Of a stretch of DNA of 34,838 nt, positions 14,540-22,608 are shown piece by piece. This DNA is from Candidatus Gottesmanbacteria bacterium RIFCSPHIGHO2_02_FULL_40_13 (GTDB taxonomy: Bacteria > Patescibacteriota > Microgenomatia > 2-02-FULL-39-11), in contig MFJN01000022.1 in the NCBI GenBank assembly GCA_001779235.1, positions 8,186 through 43,023 of the forward strand, read 5' to 3'. The notes below the pieces were generated by a model, which searched no databases, had not been told where the DNA came from, and saw only the letters and a program-made list of their open reading frames with translations. A program made the position numbers and the translations under genes. Numbering within the stretch: position 1 is the first letter of the stretch; each line of letters opens with the position of its first letter.

Positions 14540-14794
14540 TTAATCCCTCAAATAAATCTCATCAACGTTTTGAGACAAATTGGAGGGCAGCCCCTTGGCA
14601 AACCCGGCCATTTTAAGAAGCGGATTATTGCGGATGCGTTGCTTATTGGAAACGGCCATTATCTTCCTGTATTCCCTCATCACGCGGTCAATTACGTCCC
14701 GCAGGATTTGGGAACGGGAAATATCGATAAGCCTGGCCATCTCATCAGCGGTATCAACCGATTTCGGATCAAGGTATATCTGGTATCTGTTCAT
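14540..14794 (-). CDS. Ribbon-helix-helix antitoxin (CopG-like), module 2
   Basis: 84 aa. N-terminal RHH pattern: a short beta strand NRYQIYLDPKSV, then ADEMARLIDISRSQILRDVIDRVMREY. The C-terminal half (residues 50-84) is the likely toxin-binding tail. The operator and promoter abut the ATG, giving a leaderless mRNA. Confidence 0.85.
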   Translation of the reverse strand: MNRYQIYLDPKSVDTADEMARLIDISRSQILRDVIDRVMREYRKIMAVSNKQRIRNNPLLKMAGFAKGLPSNLSQNVDEIYLRD

Positions 14795-14829
14795 ATATAC
14801 ACCATATCACCTATGGTGTATATTGTCAA
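14795..14829 (-). promoter_or_regulatory. Operator/promoter of toxin-antitoxin module 2
   Basis: A perfect 12-bp inverted repeat, ATATACACCATA (14795-14806) and TATGGTGTATAT (14812-14823), with a 5-bp spacer, directly next to the ATG at 14794. The minus-strand promoter TTGACA (14829-14824), 17 bp, TATGGT (14806-14801) overlaps it completely. Binding of the RHH antitoxin would therefore block transcription. The predicted +1 is the start codon itself. Confidence 0.8.
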
Positions 14830-14923
14830 TATTTGCTTACTGTAAGTCCTATAGTATTTGACTTCCACTCAGCAAAAGAGCTTAGGTTTAATGTGTAAGT
14901 GCAACGATACAGAGTTTTACATA

Positions 14924-14959
14924 CCCCACATATCTTCGCTATAGCTTGAGTTTGTGGGG
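14924..14959 (+). other. Hairpin in a gene-poor stretch
   Basis: CCCCACA (14924-14930) pairs with TGTGGGG (14953-14959) around a 22-nt loop. It lies in the 280-bp stretch between divergent genes 14794 and 15075, where I see no further coding capacity. Could be a small structured RNA or a repeat remnant. Confidence 0.35.
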
Positions 14960-15056
14960 GCACCCTCTTCCCGGCGATTGAGGAAATATCGAGAGTTGCA
15001 GGTGTATACCCTCAAAGTGCAAATATGTCGAAAATGACTAAAACTAATCCGGATGT

Positions 15057-15062
15057 TATAAT
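15057..15062 (+). promoter_or_regulatory. Extended -10 promoter of the 15075 gene
   Basis: TGTTATAAT spans 15054-15062, a perfect extended -10. A weak -35 (ATGACT, 15034-15039) lies 17 bp up. The ATG is 12 nt downstream, so the leader is about 6 nt. Confidence 0.55.
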
Positions 15063-15074
15063 TTACAATTGATT

Positions 15075-15329
15075 ATGCATCAGAATTGGACAATTTATCA
15101 GAGAAAAATAATTCGGGGATTTGAACTTTATGAATTGCAGGTGGATCGTAGTGGCACGATTATGTGCCTGGAGGATGATGATCCGGAAAGTGAAGCCAAC
15201 TGCAGCGTCTGGATTAAGCCTCCAAAGGCTGTAGTCAATACAGAATCAAGTGTTGTTTTTGATATAACTCAAACAGCAATTCGAGAAAAATTTCCGGGGG
15301 TTACAAGCATCGAACGAATGTTACAATAA
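15075..15329 (+). CDS. Small protein of unknown function
   Basis: 84 aa from the ATG at 15075 (a TTG two codons earlier is possible). Hydrophilic, mixed alpha/beta: WTIYQRKIIRGFELYELQVDRSGTIMCLEDDD looks like two or three strands, and the C-terminus (TQTAIREKFPGVTSIERML) looks helical. No family recognised. It has its own promoter and sits between toxin-antitoxin modules 2 and 3. Confidence 0.55.
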   Translation: MHQNWTIYQRKIIRGFELYELQVDRSGTIMCLEDDDPESEANCSVWIKPPKAVVNTESSVVFDITQTAIREKFPGVTSIERMLQ

Positions 15330-15398
15330 GAAGTTTATCTGCAGATGGATACTCAGTACTGATAATTATCCCGGCAACTCCCCTCATCTATTAGACGC

Positions 15399-15427
15399 TT
15401 GACAACATATAACATACAACATATAAT
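15399..15427 (+). promoter_or_regulatory. Consensus promoter of toxin-antitoxin module 3, leaderless
   Basis: TTGACA (15399-15404), exactly 17 bp, TATAAT (15422-15427): a perfect sigma-70 promoter. The ATG at 15434 is where +1 should fall. AACATA units repeat across the spacer and -10 (about 15403-15427) and could be the operator. Confidence 0.85.
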
Positions 15428-15433
15428 TTATAC

Positions 15434-15658
15434 ATGATCAGAACTCAAGTTTATTTACCTGAAGATATCCACAGAGACCTCATGCTTCTGGCTAAAAAAG
15501 AAGGCACTAATTTTTCTACCCTTATTCGAGAAGGAGCCAGAACTATCATCAAAAAGAAAACCACCAGCAGGAAAAAAGATTTCGGCAAAGGCTTTTTTGG
15601 GGCTTTAAAGTATGGACCAAAAGACCTGTCTGTAAGAATTAATGATATATATAAATGA
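15434..15658 (+). CDS. Ribbon-helix-helix antitoxin, module 3
   Basis: 74 aa. The RHH fold is clear: IRTQVYLPEDIHRDLMLLAKKEGTNFSTLIREGARTIIKKK. A short C-terminal segment (FGKGFFGALKYGPKDLSVRINDIY) is the probable toxin-binding part. Its stop overlaps the toxin ATG (ATGA at 15655-15658). Confidence 0.88.
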   Translation: MIRTQVYLPEDIHRDLMLLAKKEGTNFSTLIREGARTIIKKKTTSRKKDFGKGFFGALKYGPKDLSVRINDIYK

Positions 15659-16050
15659 AGCTTCTAGTTGATTCTGATTGTTTAGTTGGGGCATTAAAAG
15701 AAGGTGATCCCCATCAAAAAGTCGCCACTAAACTTCTAAAATCTCATAATGAAAAGGGTGACACTCTGTATGTTTTGAATATTGTTTTACAGGAAACCGC
15801 TACGGTTTTAAGCCATAGAACTGGGATGATCGCAGTCCGTCTTTTCTTTCAATTGCTTCCCTCCCTTGATCTCTCAATTATCAAGCTTGATGATGAATTA
15901 GAAAAAAGCGCCTGGGACATATTTTTGCATCAGACTAAAAAGGGTACCTCATTCGTGGATTGTGCCAATTTGGCAGTATGCGATTTTTATAAAATTGATG
16001 GAATTTTATCTTTTGATGAATATTATAAGGACAAGTTAGTGACTAAGTAG
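15655..16050 (+). CDS. PIN-domain ribonuclease toxin (VapC-like), module 3
   Basis: 131 aa. KLLVDSDCLVGALK gives the N-terminal Asp, NIVLQETATVL the Glu, and TSFVDCANLAVCDFYKIDGILSFDEYY the C-terminal acidic residues, in PIN order. Translationally coupled to the RHH antitoxin. It ends 3 bp before the convergent bL28 gene, with no terminator visible between them. Confidence 0.88.
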   Translation: MKLLVDSDCLVGALKEGDPHQKVATKLLKSHNEKGDTLYVLNIVLQETATVLSHRTGMIAVRLFFQLLPSLDLSIIKLDDELEKSAWDIFLHQTKKGTSFVDCANLAVCDFYKIDGILSFDEYYKDKLVTK

Positions 16051-16053
16051 GAT

Positions 16054-16440
16054 TTACTCCTTCTTCCCCACAATATCTTCTATCCTGATTTTTTCTTTAA
16101 CTTTTTCCTGTTTTTCGTCGGCTTTTTTCACTACTTCCTCTACTTTCTCTACTTCCTCTACTTTTTCGATTTTTTTATGAACAGATTTTAGAGCGGGTTT
16201 TACTTTAATTTTTTCTTCTTCCTTTTTATAGGCAATCACTTTGTAGGGCCCAATTTTGAGGTCTTTATGCAAAGTCTTGATGCATTTGGAGCAAAATTTG
16301 ACGGTTTTTTTTTGCCCCTGATATAAAACTTTTAATTTTTGGAGGTTAGGAAGAAACAATCTTCTGGTCCTGTTTTTGGCATGGGAGACGTTGCTTCCGA
16401 TAATCCTCGCCTTGCCGCAATAATCGCAAATGTATGACAT
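16054..16440 (-). CDS. rpmB: Large-subunit ribosomal protein bL28 with a charged C-terminal extension
   Basis: The first about 70 residues are bL28: [20 protein letters not shown] at the start, then [11 protein letters not shown] and [11 protein letters not shown]. The paired C5-x2-C8 and C50-x2-C53 form a zinc site (the C+ type). The remaining about 55 residues are a Lys/Glu/Val-rich extension with repeats of KVEEVEK, giving 128 aa against the usual 60-80. The extension is probably surface-exposed and extended or coiled coil; its role is unknown. Confidence 0.92.
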   Translation of the reverse strand: MSYICDYCGKARIIGSNVSHAKNRTRRLFLPNLQKLKVLYQGQKKTVKFCSKCIKTLHKDLKIGPYKVIAYKKEEEKIKVKPALKSVHKKIEKVEEVEKVEEVVKKADEKQEKVKEKIRIEDIVGKKE

Positions 16441-16479
16441 AATTGGAATTTATAATGTGTTATACTATATCAGAATAAG

Positions 16480-16485
16480 TATAAT
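16480..16485 (+). promoter_or_regulatory. TATAAT -10 box directly before the site-2 protease gene
   Basis: Consensus TATAAT ends 8 nt before the ATG at 16494; the -35 is not clear. Divergent bL28 has a TATAAA (complement 16449-16454) 8 nt before its own ATG, so both genes of this 53-bp gap would make nearly leaderless mRNAs. Confidence 0.4.
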
Positions 16486-16493
16486 TTAACAAG

Positions 16494-17147
16494 ATGTTTT
16501 CGCTGCTTTCCCAAAATCCGGTTTCTTTTGTGATTATTGCTGTTTTGTTGATAGCAGCAATTTCTGTGCATGAATTTTCCCATGCCTTTTCGGCTGATCA
16601 TCTGGGGGATCCTACACCCCGGCTTGCCGGACGCCTCACTCTTGATCCGAGAGCACACCTTGATCCTATGGGCACACTGCTTCTCTTTTTTGTCGGCTTT
16701 GGCTGGGGCAAGCCAGTCCCCTTTGATCCATTTAATCTCAAGGATCCCAAAAGGGACTCTGCCCTTATTTCTTTTGCCGGACCCCTTTCCAACCTTCTCA
16801 TGGCAATTCTAGCAAGTGTCATCATCCGACTTACTAACTTTCTGCCTCTGCTTCTTGCGTCTTCCATCGCGACTCAAGTCTTAAGTCTTTTTGTCTATTT
16901 CAATGTCTTGCTGGCAATCTTCAATCTCCTCCCCGTCCACCCGCTTGACGGCTTCAAAGTGGTAGCTGGGCTTCTGCCTAAAAAATATTACTCCGACTGG
17001 CTGGCTCTGGAGCCTTACGGCATGTTTTTTCTGATTATGCTTATTTTCCCCTTTTTTGGAAGGTCTGCTGTATCCCAAATCATTTCTCCTGTGATTAGTT
17101 TCATACTTTCGATTTTACTGCCGGGAAGTCTTGGAGGAATGATATAA
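16494..17147 (+). CDS. Site-2 protease family membrane metalloprotease (M50)
   Basis: 217 aa, five or six membrane segments. The zinc motif HEFSH (26-30, HExxH) lies in the first segment, and NLLPVHPLDG (144-153) supplies the third ligand Asp152. The compact form without PDZ domain is like the YwhC/SpoIVFB-type minimal S2P group. Substrate unknown; these enzymes cut membrane-spanning segments, often of anti-sigma factors. Not evidently co-transcribed with anything: a repeat-filled gap of 173 bp separates it from the ATPase gene. Confidence 0.92.
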   Translation: MFSLLSQNPVSFVIIAVLLIAAISVHEFSHAFSADHLGDPTPRLAGRLTLDPRAHLDPMGTLLLFFVGFGWGKPVPFDPFNLKDPKRDSALISFAGPLSNLLMAILASVIIRLTNFLPLLLASSIATQVLSLFVYFNVLLAIFNLLPVHPLDGFKVVAGLLPKKYYSDWLALEPYGMFFLIMLIFPFFGRSAVSQIISPVISFILSILLPGSLGGMI

Positions 17148-17152
17148 ATAAA

Positions 17153-17180
17153 AATCCAAATTACAAAATCCAAATTACAA
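17153..17180. repeat. 14-bp direct repeat x2
   Basis: AATCCAAATTACAA twice in tandem (17153-17166 and 17167-17180), i.e. twice the 7-bp period seen elsewhere. It directly precedes the MITE-like element. Confidence 0.85.
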
Positions 17181-17185
17181 ACGAA

Positions 17186-17303
17186 TTTCGCAGTTGTCAT
17201 TGCGAGGACCCCGACGTTACGTCGGGGGACGTGGCAATCTGATGAAAGATTCCCACGCTCTCCCGACTGAGTCTGGATCGCTCGGAATGACAAAGGTGCG
17301 AAA
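17186..17303. mobile_element. MITE-like element with terminal inverted repeats
   Basis: 118 bp. Outer arms TTTCGCA (17186-17192) and TGCGAAA (17297-17303) and inner arms TTGTCATTGCGAG (17194-17206) and CTCGGAATGACAA (17281-17293; 11 of 13 paired) form long imperfect terminal repeats. Inside are a perfect hairpin CCCCGACG-TTA-CGTCGGGG and a second one, CGTGG...CCACG with AATCT/AGATT, so the unit can fold into a branched structure. Sequences with the CATTGCGAG...GTGGCAATCT pattern are widespread dispersed repeats in bacteria (general knowledge). No coding capacity. Confidence 0.75.
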
Positions 17304-17320
17304 CTCGAATTCCAAACTAA

Positions 17321-19993
17321 ATGTACCATCTAATTTCAGAAATTGAAGTTATCAGGCAATTTAAATCAGATCCTCATAAAGGACTTTCGACAGGTGAGGC
17401 TGAAAAAAGGCTTGCCGCATCAGGACCGAATTCATTACCGGTCGTCTCACCTGTTCCACTCTGGAAAAAATTTATCTCTCAATTTCAAAATCTTCTGGTC
17501 ATCATCCTTCTTGTCGCCACTCTGGTTTCCTTTCTATTGGGTGAAACTGTCGATGCCATAGCGATTGCAGCCATAGTTATCATCAATGCAGTCATCGGAT
17601 TTGTACAGGAGGTAAAAGCTGAAAAGACCCTTGACTCTTTAAAAAGTAAGGAGATTCACTACGCATTGGTTGTGCGAAACAGTGAAACTGCAGAAATTGA
17701 AGTGAAAAATATCGTCACGGGCGACATAGTCATCCTGGAGGAAGGCAGTAAAATCCCCGCGGATTGCCGTATTATCGAGTCATACTCTCTGCGGGTAGAT
17801 GAAAGCATACTGACCGGAGAATCTTTAGCTGCCGAGAAAAACCACCAGACACTTGATTCAAAGTCTTCAACTTTGGCCGACCGGACAAACATGCTATATA
17901 AAGATACTAAAGTTATGGCCGGCCGGGGCAAAGCCATCGTCGTTGCCACGGGCAAAAATACAGAGATTGGCAAAATCGCGGTATTCTTGGAAGAAAAAGA
18001 AACTGATAAAACGCCTCTGACGATAGAACTTGAAAAGGTCGGCAGGGTGCTTTCTTTGGTCGTAGGGGGAATTGCCGGTTTGATTTTTTCCATAAATATG
18101 CTGGCACGCGTTCCCCTCATCGACAGCCTGCTGGTTTCCATCTCTCTCGCTGTTGCCGCGATCCCTGAAGGCCTTCCCGCAATTGTTACGATTGTCCTGT
18201 CCCTTGGCGTCAAAAGACTGGCGGATAAAAAAACCATCGTCAAAAAACTTTTAGCGGTCGAAACATTAGGCGCAATCAGAATAATTGCCACCGATAAAAC
18301 CGGTACCATCACCCAAAATAAAATTAATGTAGTGCGTCTTCTGCTTCCGGATGAAAAACAGTTTACGGTGACAGGACAGGGATACCGGACTAGGGGGGAA
18401 TTCTATGATACAGCCAAAAAAATCATTAATCCCCTATCTCTGCCGAAACTCGAAACGCTCCTGACTATCGGTGTTTTAGCCAATAATTCCTCCCTGAAAA
18501 TTTCTGATGATGAGGAAACACAGGTTCTGGGTGACACCACCGAAGGATCGCTTCTTGTCACCGCCAAAAGAGCCGGGCTGAATCTTGAGAATATAAAAGA
18601 AGCCAGTCCCCGGCTTTATGAAGTACCGTTTTCCGCCGAACGGAAAATGATGAGTGTCATTGTCGATGTAGATCAAACGTCTGACCACATGCTTTATGCC
18701 AAAGGAGCCCCTGAGGTAATACTGAACCTTTGTAAAATAGCTCCGGATATCAGGAAAAAAATTCTTTTGCAAACCGAATCGATGGCTAAACAAGGTTTAA
18801 GAAGTCTGGCCTTTGCCGGCAGAAAAATTACTAAAACAGAAGTAGGACGGGCTCTTGAAAAAAATGAGGTTGACGAATCAGGCATGGAGTTTATGGGGCT
18901 TATGGGCATGCAGGATCCGCTCCGTCCTGAAGTTAAAGAAGCTTTAATCAAAGCGCGTTTTGCAGGTATCCGCACAATCATGGTCACCGGCGACCACAAA
19001 GATACAGCACGTTGTATAGCTCTTGAGGCAGGTATTATGGTTGAAAGTGATAAAGTTCTGACCGATGATGCGGTTGATAAAATGACTTTGCGTGAGTTGA
19101 CCCGTGAGATTAAAAACGGCACTTCGGTTTTTGCACGCATCTCTCCTATGGGCAAACTCAAAATCATCAAAGCGGTAAAAGCCATGCCTTTCACTCAGGT
19201 AGCTGTAACCGGAGACGGAGTGAATGATGCTCCGGCTTTGAAAGAGGGACACATTGGCGTCGCCATGGGTAAAACTGGCACCGACCTCACCCGTGAGGTG
19301 GCTGATATTGTCATTACGGATGACAATTATGCCACCATCATTGACGCAATCCGTGAAGGAAGGGTAATTTTTGCCAACCTTGTGAAATTTATCCGTTATC
19401 TAATCTCCTGCAATCTTTCTGAGGTTTTTGTTGTAGCGCTGGGTGTAATTTTTAGCACACCTTTTCCTCTAATTCCTATTCAACTTCTTTGGATCAATTT
19501 GATTACAGACGGCCTGCCTGCTCTGGCACTTGGCCTTGATCCGGCAGAGCTGGATATTATGAAAAGACCACCCCGTGATTTGACTACGGGAATACTTCAT
19601 AAAAAAAGATGGATTTATATGACGCTTGAGGGAGCCGTTATGGGGCTGTCTGTCTTTTTGCTGTTTATAATTATGCTGGGGCGTTCAAATTATGTTGTCG
19701 CCCAAACCATGGCTTTTACGGCGCTTAGTTTGTCGCAACTTGTTCATTCTTTAAATAACCGCAGCACGAGGACTTCTCTTTTTAAAATCGGGATATTCTC
19801 CAATCATTTTCTGATAGGTGCAATAATTATTTCAGCTTGCCTGCAATTTCTGGCCGTCACCACCCTCTTTGGCAACCGGATCTTCAAAACTACCGCCCTG
19901 AGCTGGCAGTTGTGGGGAATCATTATCGGTATTTCTTTACTGCCGCTTCTGGTCTCGGAAACCAAAAAACTCCTCCTCCACCGCCACCTTTAA
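17321..19993 (+). CDS. Calcium-type P-type ATPase (P2A)
   Basis: 890 aa, the full length for the family. Cation-ATPase N-terminal domain, actuator loop TGES (165-168), phosphorylation motif DKTGT (D325), nucleotide-binding domain with KGAPE, hinge TGDGVND (630-636), and ten membrane helices. The ion-site motif PEGL (282-285) in M4 and NLITDGLPALALG in M6 match SERCA/PMR1-like Ca2+ pumps rather than Na/K or heavy-metal pumps. It exports Ca2+ (or Mn2+). The last codons and the stop fall in the 29-bp palindromic repeat. It is convergent with the HD/TGS gene that ends at 20020. Confidence 0.93.
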   Translation: MYHLISEIEVIRQFKSDPHKGLSTGEAEKRLAASGPNSLPVVSPVPLWKKFISQFQNLLVIILLVATLVSFLLGETVDAIAIAAIVIINAVIGFVQEVKAEKTLDSLKSKEIHYALVVRNSETAEIEVKNIVTGDIVILEEGSKIPADCRIIESYSLRVDESILTGESLAAEKNHQTLDSKSSTLADRTNMLYKDTKVMAGRGKAIVVATGKNTEIGKIAVFLEEKETDKTPLTIELEKVGRVLSLVVGGIAGLIFSINMLARVPLIDSLLVSISLAVAAIPEGLPAIVTIVLSLGVKRLADKKTIVKKLLAVETLGAIRIIATDKTGTITQNKINVVRLLLPDEKQFTVTGQGYRTRGEFYDTAKKIINPLSLPKLETLLTIGVLANNSSLKISDDEETQVLGDTTEGSLLVTAKRAGLNLENIKEASPRLYEVPFSAERKMMSVIVDVDQTSDHMLYAKGAPEVILNLCKIAPDIRKKILLQTESMAKQGLRSLAFAGRKITKTEVGRALEKNEVDESGMEFMGLMGMQDPLRPEVKEALIKARFAGIRTIMVTGDHKDTARCIALEAGIMVESDKVLTDDAVDKMTLRELTREIKNGTSVFARISPMGKLKIIKAVKAMPFTQVAVTGDGVNDAPALKEGHIGVAMGKTGTDLTREVADIVITDDNYATIIDAIREGRVIFANLVKFIRYLISCNLSEVFVVALGVIFSTPFPLIPIQLLWINLITDGLPALALGLDPAELDIMKRPPRDLTTGILHKKRWIYMTLEGAVMGLSVFLLFIIMLGRSNYVVAQTMAFTALSLSQLVHSLNNRSTRTSLFKIGIFSNHFLIGAIIISACLQFLAVTTLFGNRIFKTTALSWQLWGIIIGISLLPLLVSETKKLLLHRHL

Positions 19994-20012
19994 GGGTGAC
20001 ACCTTTAAAGGT
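19984..20012. repeat. 29-bp palindromic repeat, copy 2, at the ATPase gene end
   Basis: 28 of 29 bases equal the copy at 12093-12121; only the central base differs. The TAA at 19991-19993 ends the ATPase gene. It folds as a 12-13 bp hairpin and could act as a weak bidirectional terminator between the convergent genes. Confidence 0.9.
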
Positions 20013-20019
20013 CGAGTTT

Positions 20020-22596
20020 TCAGCGTCTTTGGGGACCATGCCTGCTACCCTTATTCCGTCTTTTACGCTCTAGACGTTCAAATTTTCTACGCTGCTTTGC
20101 TATTTCTGCGGCTTTACGTGCTTCTTGTTTCATATCTGTCTCTTTTTCTCCATTACCTGATGAACCTCCAGCTGTCTTCCTTACACTTGATCTCCATTGT
20201 TTTATCAACCGGGAAAGATTAACAGATATTACTTCCCCTGGTACTAATAATCTATCTATCTCCTTATCTGTCAGATTCTGATCAAGAGTAAATCTTATAA
20301 ATACAGCTAGAGAAACTTTATGTTTTATATCGAAAAAATATCTGACCGGACCCCGTTCAAATTCATCTTCGGTTCTCTTAAACGGCAGATCTAAAGATAA
20401 ACACAGCTCTTTAAATCTTTTACGGTCCTCCTGATTGATTGTCCGGTAGGCAACATCCATGGCAACTGTATTTTTAGTATATTTATCGATCTCATCCGCT
20501 ATTACATCAAGGTCCACCTCGCGGACTTCGCCATATGCCACAGCCTGTAAAAAGTCAGAGATTCCGGCAAAATCCAACCCTTTTTGGACGTAATCCCGGA
20601 CAAAGTCCAAACTTACTGTTCTTGTATAAAGTAGTCTGTCATTAAACTTCATGGCCCCGATTTCCTCAATCTCTCCTTTCCATTGGGCATAAATTGGACT
20701 CTGGCGGAATTTGAGAACTTCCAGTTTCGCTTTCATTTGTTGGGTGATAACTGCCAGAAGTTTAGGATCCGAGGTGGCTTGAAGCCATATAGGAGTCACA
20801 ACCGAGTCGCTTTCGTCATCAATCGTGAACTTAATCCTGTCATTGTCTGTTAACGGCCTGTTTATTTGGTCTGCCGTGTACGAAAATCCATTTACGATGA
20901 AAGAATCAAGGTGTACCATATTCCCGCCTCTAATCCTGTATGCGTAATCTGCTACCGTCGCCCCAGCCGGTAAAGTCGTATATTCACCCGGTTTGATGCC
21001 GTAAACTCTAATCCCTCCCATATCTGTCACTAATGCATGTAAAATTTCTTCACTTCGTACAGTATCCGAAACATCGCCAATTCCGCCTATAGATTGCCTA
21101 TAAAATACGTTAATAAGATCATGATAATCTGCAGAAAGTCTCTGAAGTTTCCTTTTGGCCGGATCGAAATATTGACTTGTTTCCGCATCTGATAATCCGG
21201 CTTTGTAAAGGTACGCTAACCGGGCATTTTCTGTTTCATCAGCTGATTTACTCACTATTTTCACTTTTATTCTTTTCTTCAGTTGCGGATGGGTAAAAAT
21301 CACCTCTCTTGAACCAATTCCAACTGCTTTGGAATTAGGATTATATTCATCGCTAGTGACCCAACCTGATATTTGTAATTTATTTTTAATCTTTCTTTCA
21401 TACCATGTTAAATTATGCCCCTGGCCCAACCCGGCTACGGGGATAAAAACTTTGGCATAAAGATCATCAGAAGTAAACCTGCCTTTTTCCATCCTTCGTA
21501 ACCATGTTTGATATAACCCGTAAATACCCGGAAGTGTAATCTGGATAGAATCAGGAGTAAGATGTAAATTACCGTTCGCAAGGGCCCTCTCCAATTCCTG
21601 CCGTAAAGTATCTTTTTGCAATACTTTCTCTAAGGCATTTGTAATAACCTCATACCGCTCAAGATTTCCCTCGCTCAGATCCCCTGCAGAATCGGCAGCT
21701 TTCATCAATACGTCCGCGAAATAATTGAACCTTCTGGGATCTATCTCCTGAAACGCCAGATCTGACAGCTCGTTTCTGATGTCATCCTCGCCCGTAAGTT
21801 TGGCTAAATTTGAGGAAATTTCGAGTGTCGCCACCGCTTTCATCTGTCTTTTTCTGGGGCTTTGTTTCCCGGCAATTTCACGCATGTTGTCCAATCTGTC
21901 TGCCAGTTTGAGCAAGATAATTCTGGGGTCTGTATCTTCTCCGGTTTGAAATTGCCTGTAGATTTTCAGAAATGTTTGCCTGTCGTATTCTCTCTTTTCC
22001 AGATCTCTAATCTCTGCCTCAGTCATTCCAGCACGGTATCCGCGAAGTGTAGTCGGGTCAATTTGCAAATCCCACTCTGAATTCCTGCATCCAAGGACTA
22101 ACTTTTTGACAGTCGAACCAAACCTTTGTCCGATAAAGTCTGCGGATACCGGATGGCGGTATTTGGCCGAATCTTCCAGTACGTCATGAAGCAGCGCGGA
22201 GATAACCGTATCCGCATCAAGCTTCATTTGGGCGATAATATTTGCCACCCGAAGGCAATGATTGGAATATCTGTCTTTTGATTCTCTTTTTTGTTCCTGA
22301 TGGGCATAATGCATCAGAGAAAGAGCATCATTGACACGCATAAAATCCCCGGGGGTCAAATAATCCAAACTGTCTAAGAGATTTTCCTGGTTTAATTTTT
22401 CCCTGTCATCAAAATCAATATTTTTTTGTATTCCGTCATCGGTCAATGGGCTTTGAAAAAACACAGGAGAGTATACTTCGCCACTCTCGGGTATCAATTC
22501 GGGCACATTCCCCCCTGCGGGTCTGACCGCACCCATCAGACGGCTGTAAAGCATCGGGTCGGTTGCAAGTTGTGGCGTTAACTCAATTTTGGCCAT
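20020..22596 (-). CDS. RelA/SpoT-like protein A: HD hydrolase, degenerate synthetase, TGS
   Basis: 858 aa. The HD domain (about 85-260) has all metal ligands: H113 in YSNHCLRVANI, H137-D138 in LLHDVLED, and the downstream LLKLADRLDNMREI. In long RSH enzymes this domain hydrolyses (p)ppGpp. The region that should be the synthetase (about 340-520) retains IYGLYQTW, like the family's IYSIYxK, but I cannot find the substrate-binding or EIQIRT-type motifs, so synthesis is probably lost. A TGS domain follows (about 528-595; TLPAGATVADYAYRI and a later VNG). The C-terminal about 260 residues include a second region resembling the post-TGS helical part and a basic tail. It is 64 bp downstream of its paralogue with which it forms a probable operon. 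No SD is seen. Confidence 0.75.
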   Translation of the reverse strand: MAKIELTPQLATDPMLYSRLMGAVRPAGGNVPELIPESGEVYSPVFFQSPLTDDGIQKNIDFDDREKLNQENLLDSLDYLTPGDFMRVNDALSLMHYAHQEQKRESKDRYSNHCLRVANIIAQMKLDADTVISALLHDVLEDSAKYRHPVSADFIGQRFGSTVKKLVLGCRNSEWDLQIDPTTLRGYRAGMTEAEIRDLEKREYDRQTFLKIYRQFQTGEDTDPRIILLKLADRLDNMREIAGKQSPRKRQMKAVATLEISSNLAKLTGEDDIRNELSDLAFQEIDPRRFNYFADVLMKAADSAGDLSEGNLERYEVITNALEKVLQKDTLRQELERALANGNLHLTPDSIQITLPGIYGLYQTWLRRMEKGRFTSDDLYAKVFIPVAGLGQGHNLTWYERKIKNKLQISGWVTSDEYNPNSKAVGIGSREVIFTHPQLKKRIKVKIVSKSADETENARLAYLYKAGLSDAETSQYFDPAKRKLQRLSADYHDLINVFYRQSIGGIGDVSDTVRSEEILHALVTDMGGIRVYGIKPGEYTTLPAGATVADYAYRIRGGNMVHLDSFIVNGFSYTADQINRPLTDNDRIKFTIDDESDSVVTPIWLQATSDPKLLAVITQQMKAKLEVLKFRQSPIYAQWKGEIEEIGAMKFNDRLLYTRTVSLDFVRDYVQKGLDFAGISDFLQAVAYGEVREVDLDVIADEIDKYTKNTVAMDVAYRTINQEDRKRFKELCLSLDLPFKRTEDEFERGPVRYFFDIKHKVSLAVFIRFTLDQNLTDKEIDRLLVPGEVISVNLSRLIKQWRSSVRKTAGGSSGNGEKETDMKQEARKAAEIAKQRRKFERLERKRRNKGSRHGPQRR

Positions 22597-22608
22597 AAAA
22601 AAATAATC

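Noticed and set aside
17659-18312. 217-aa minus-strand ORF inside the ATPase gene
   Set aside because: Shadow frame of the ATPase; Ser/Thr-rich translation typical of antisense frames.
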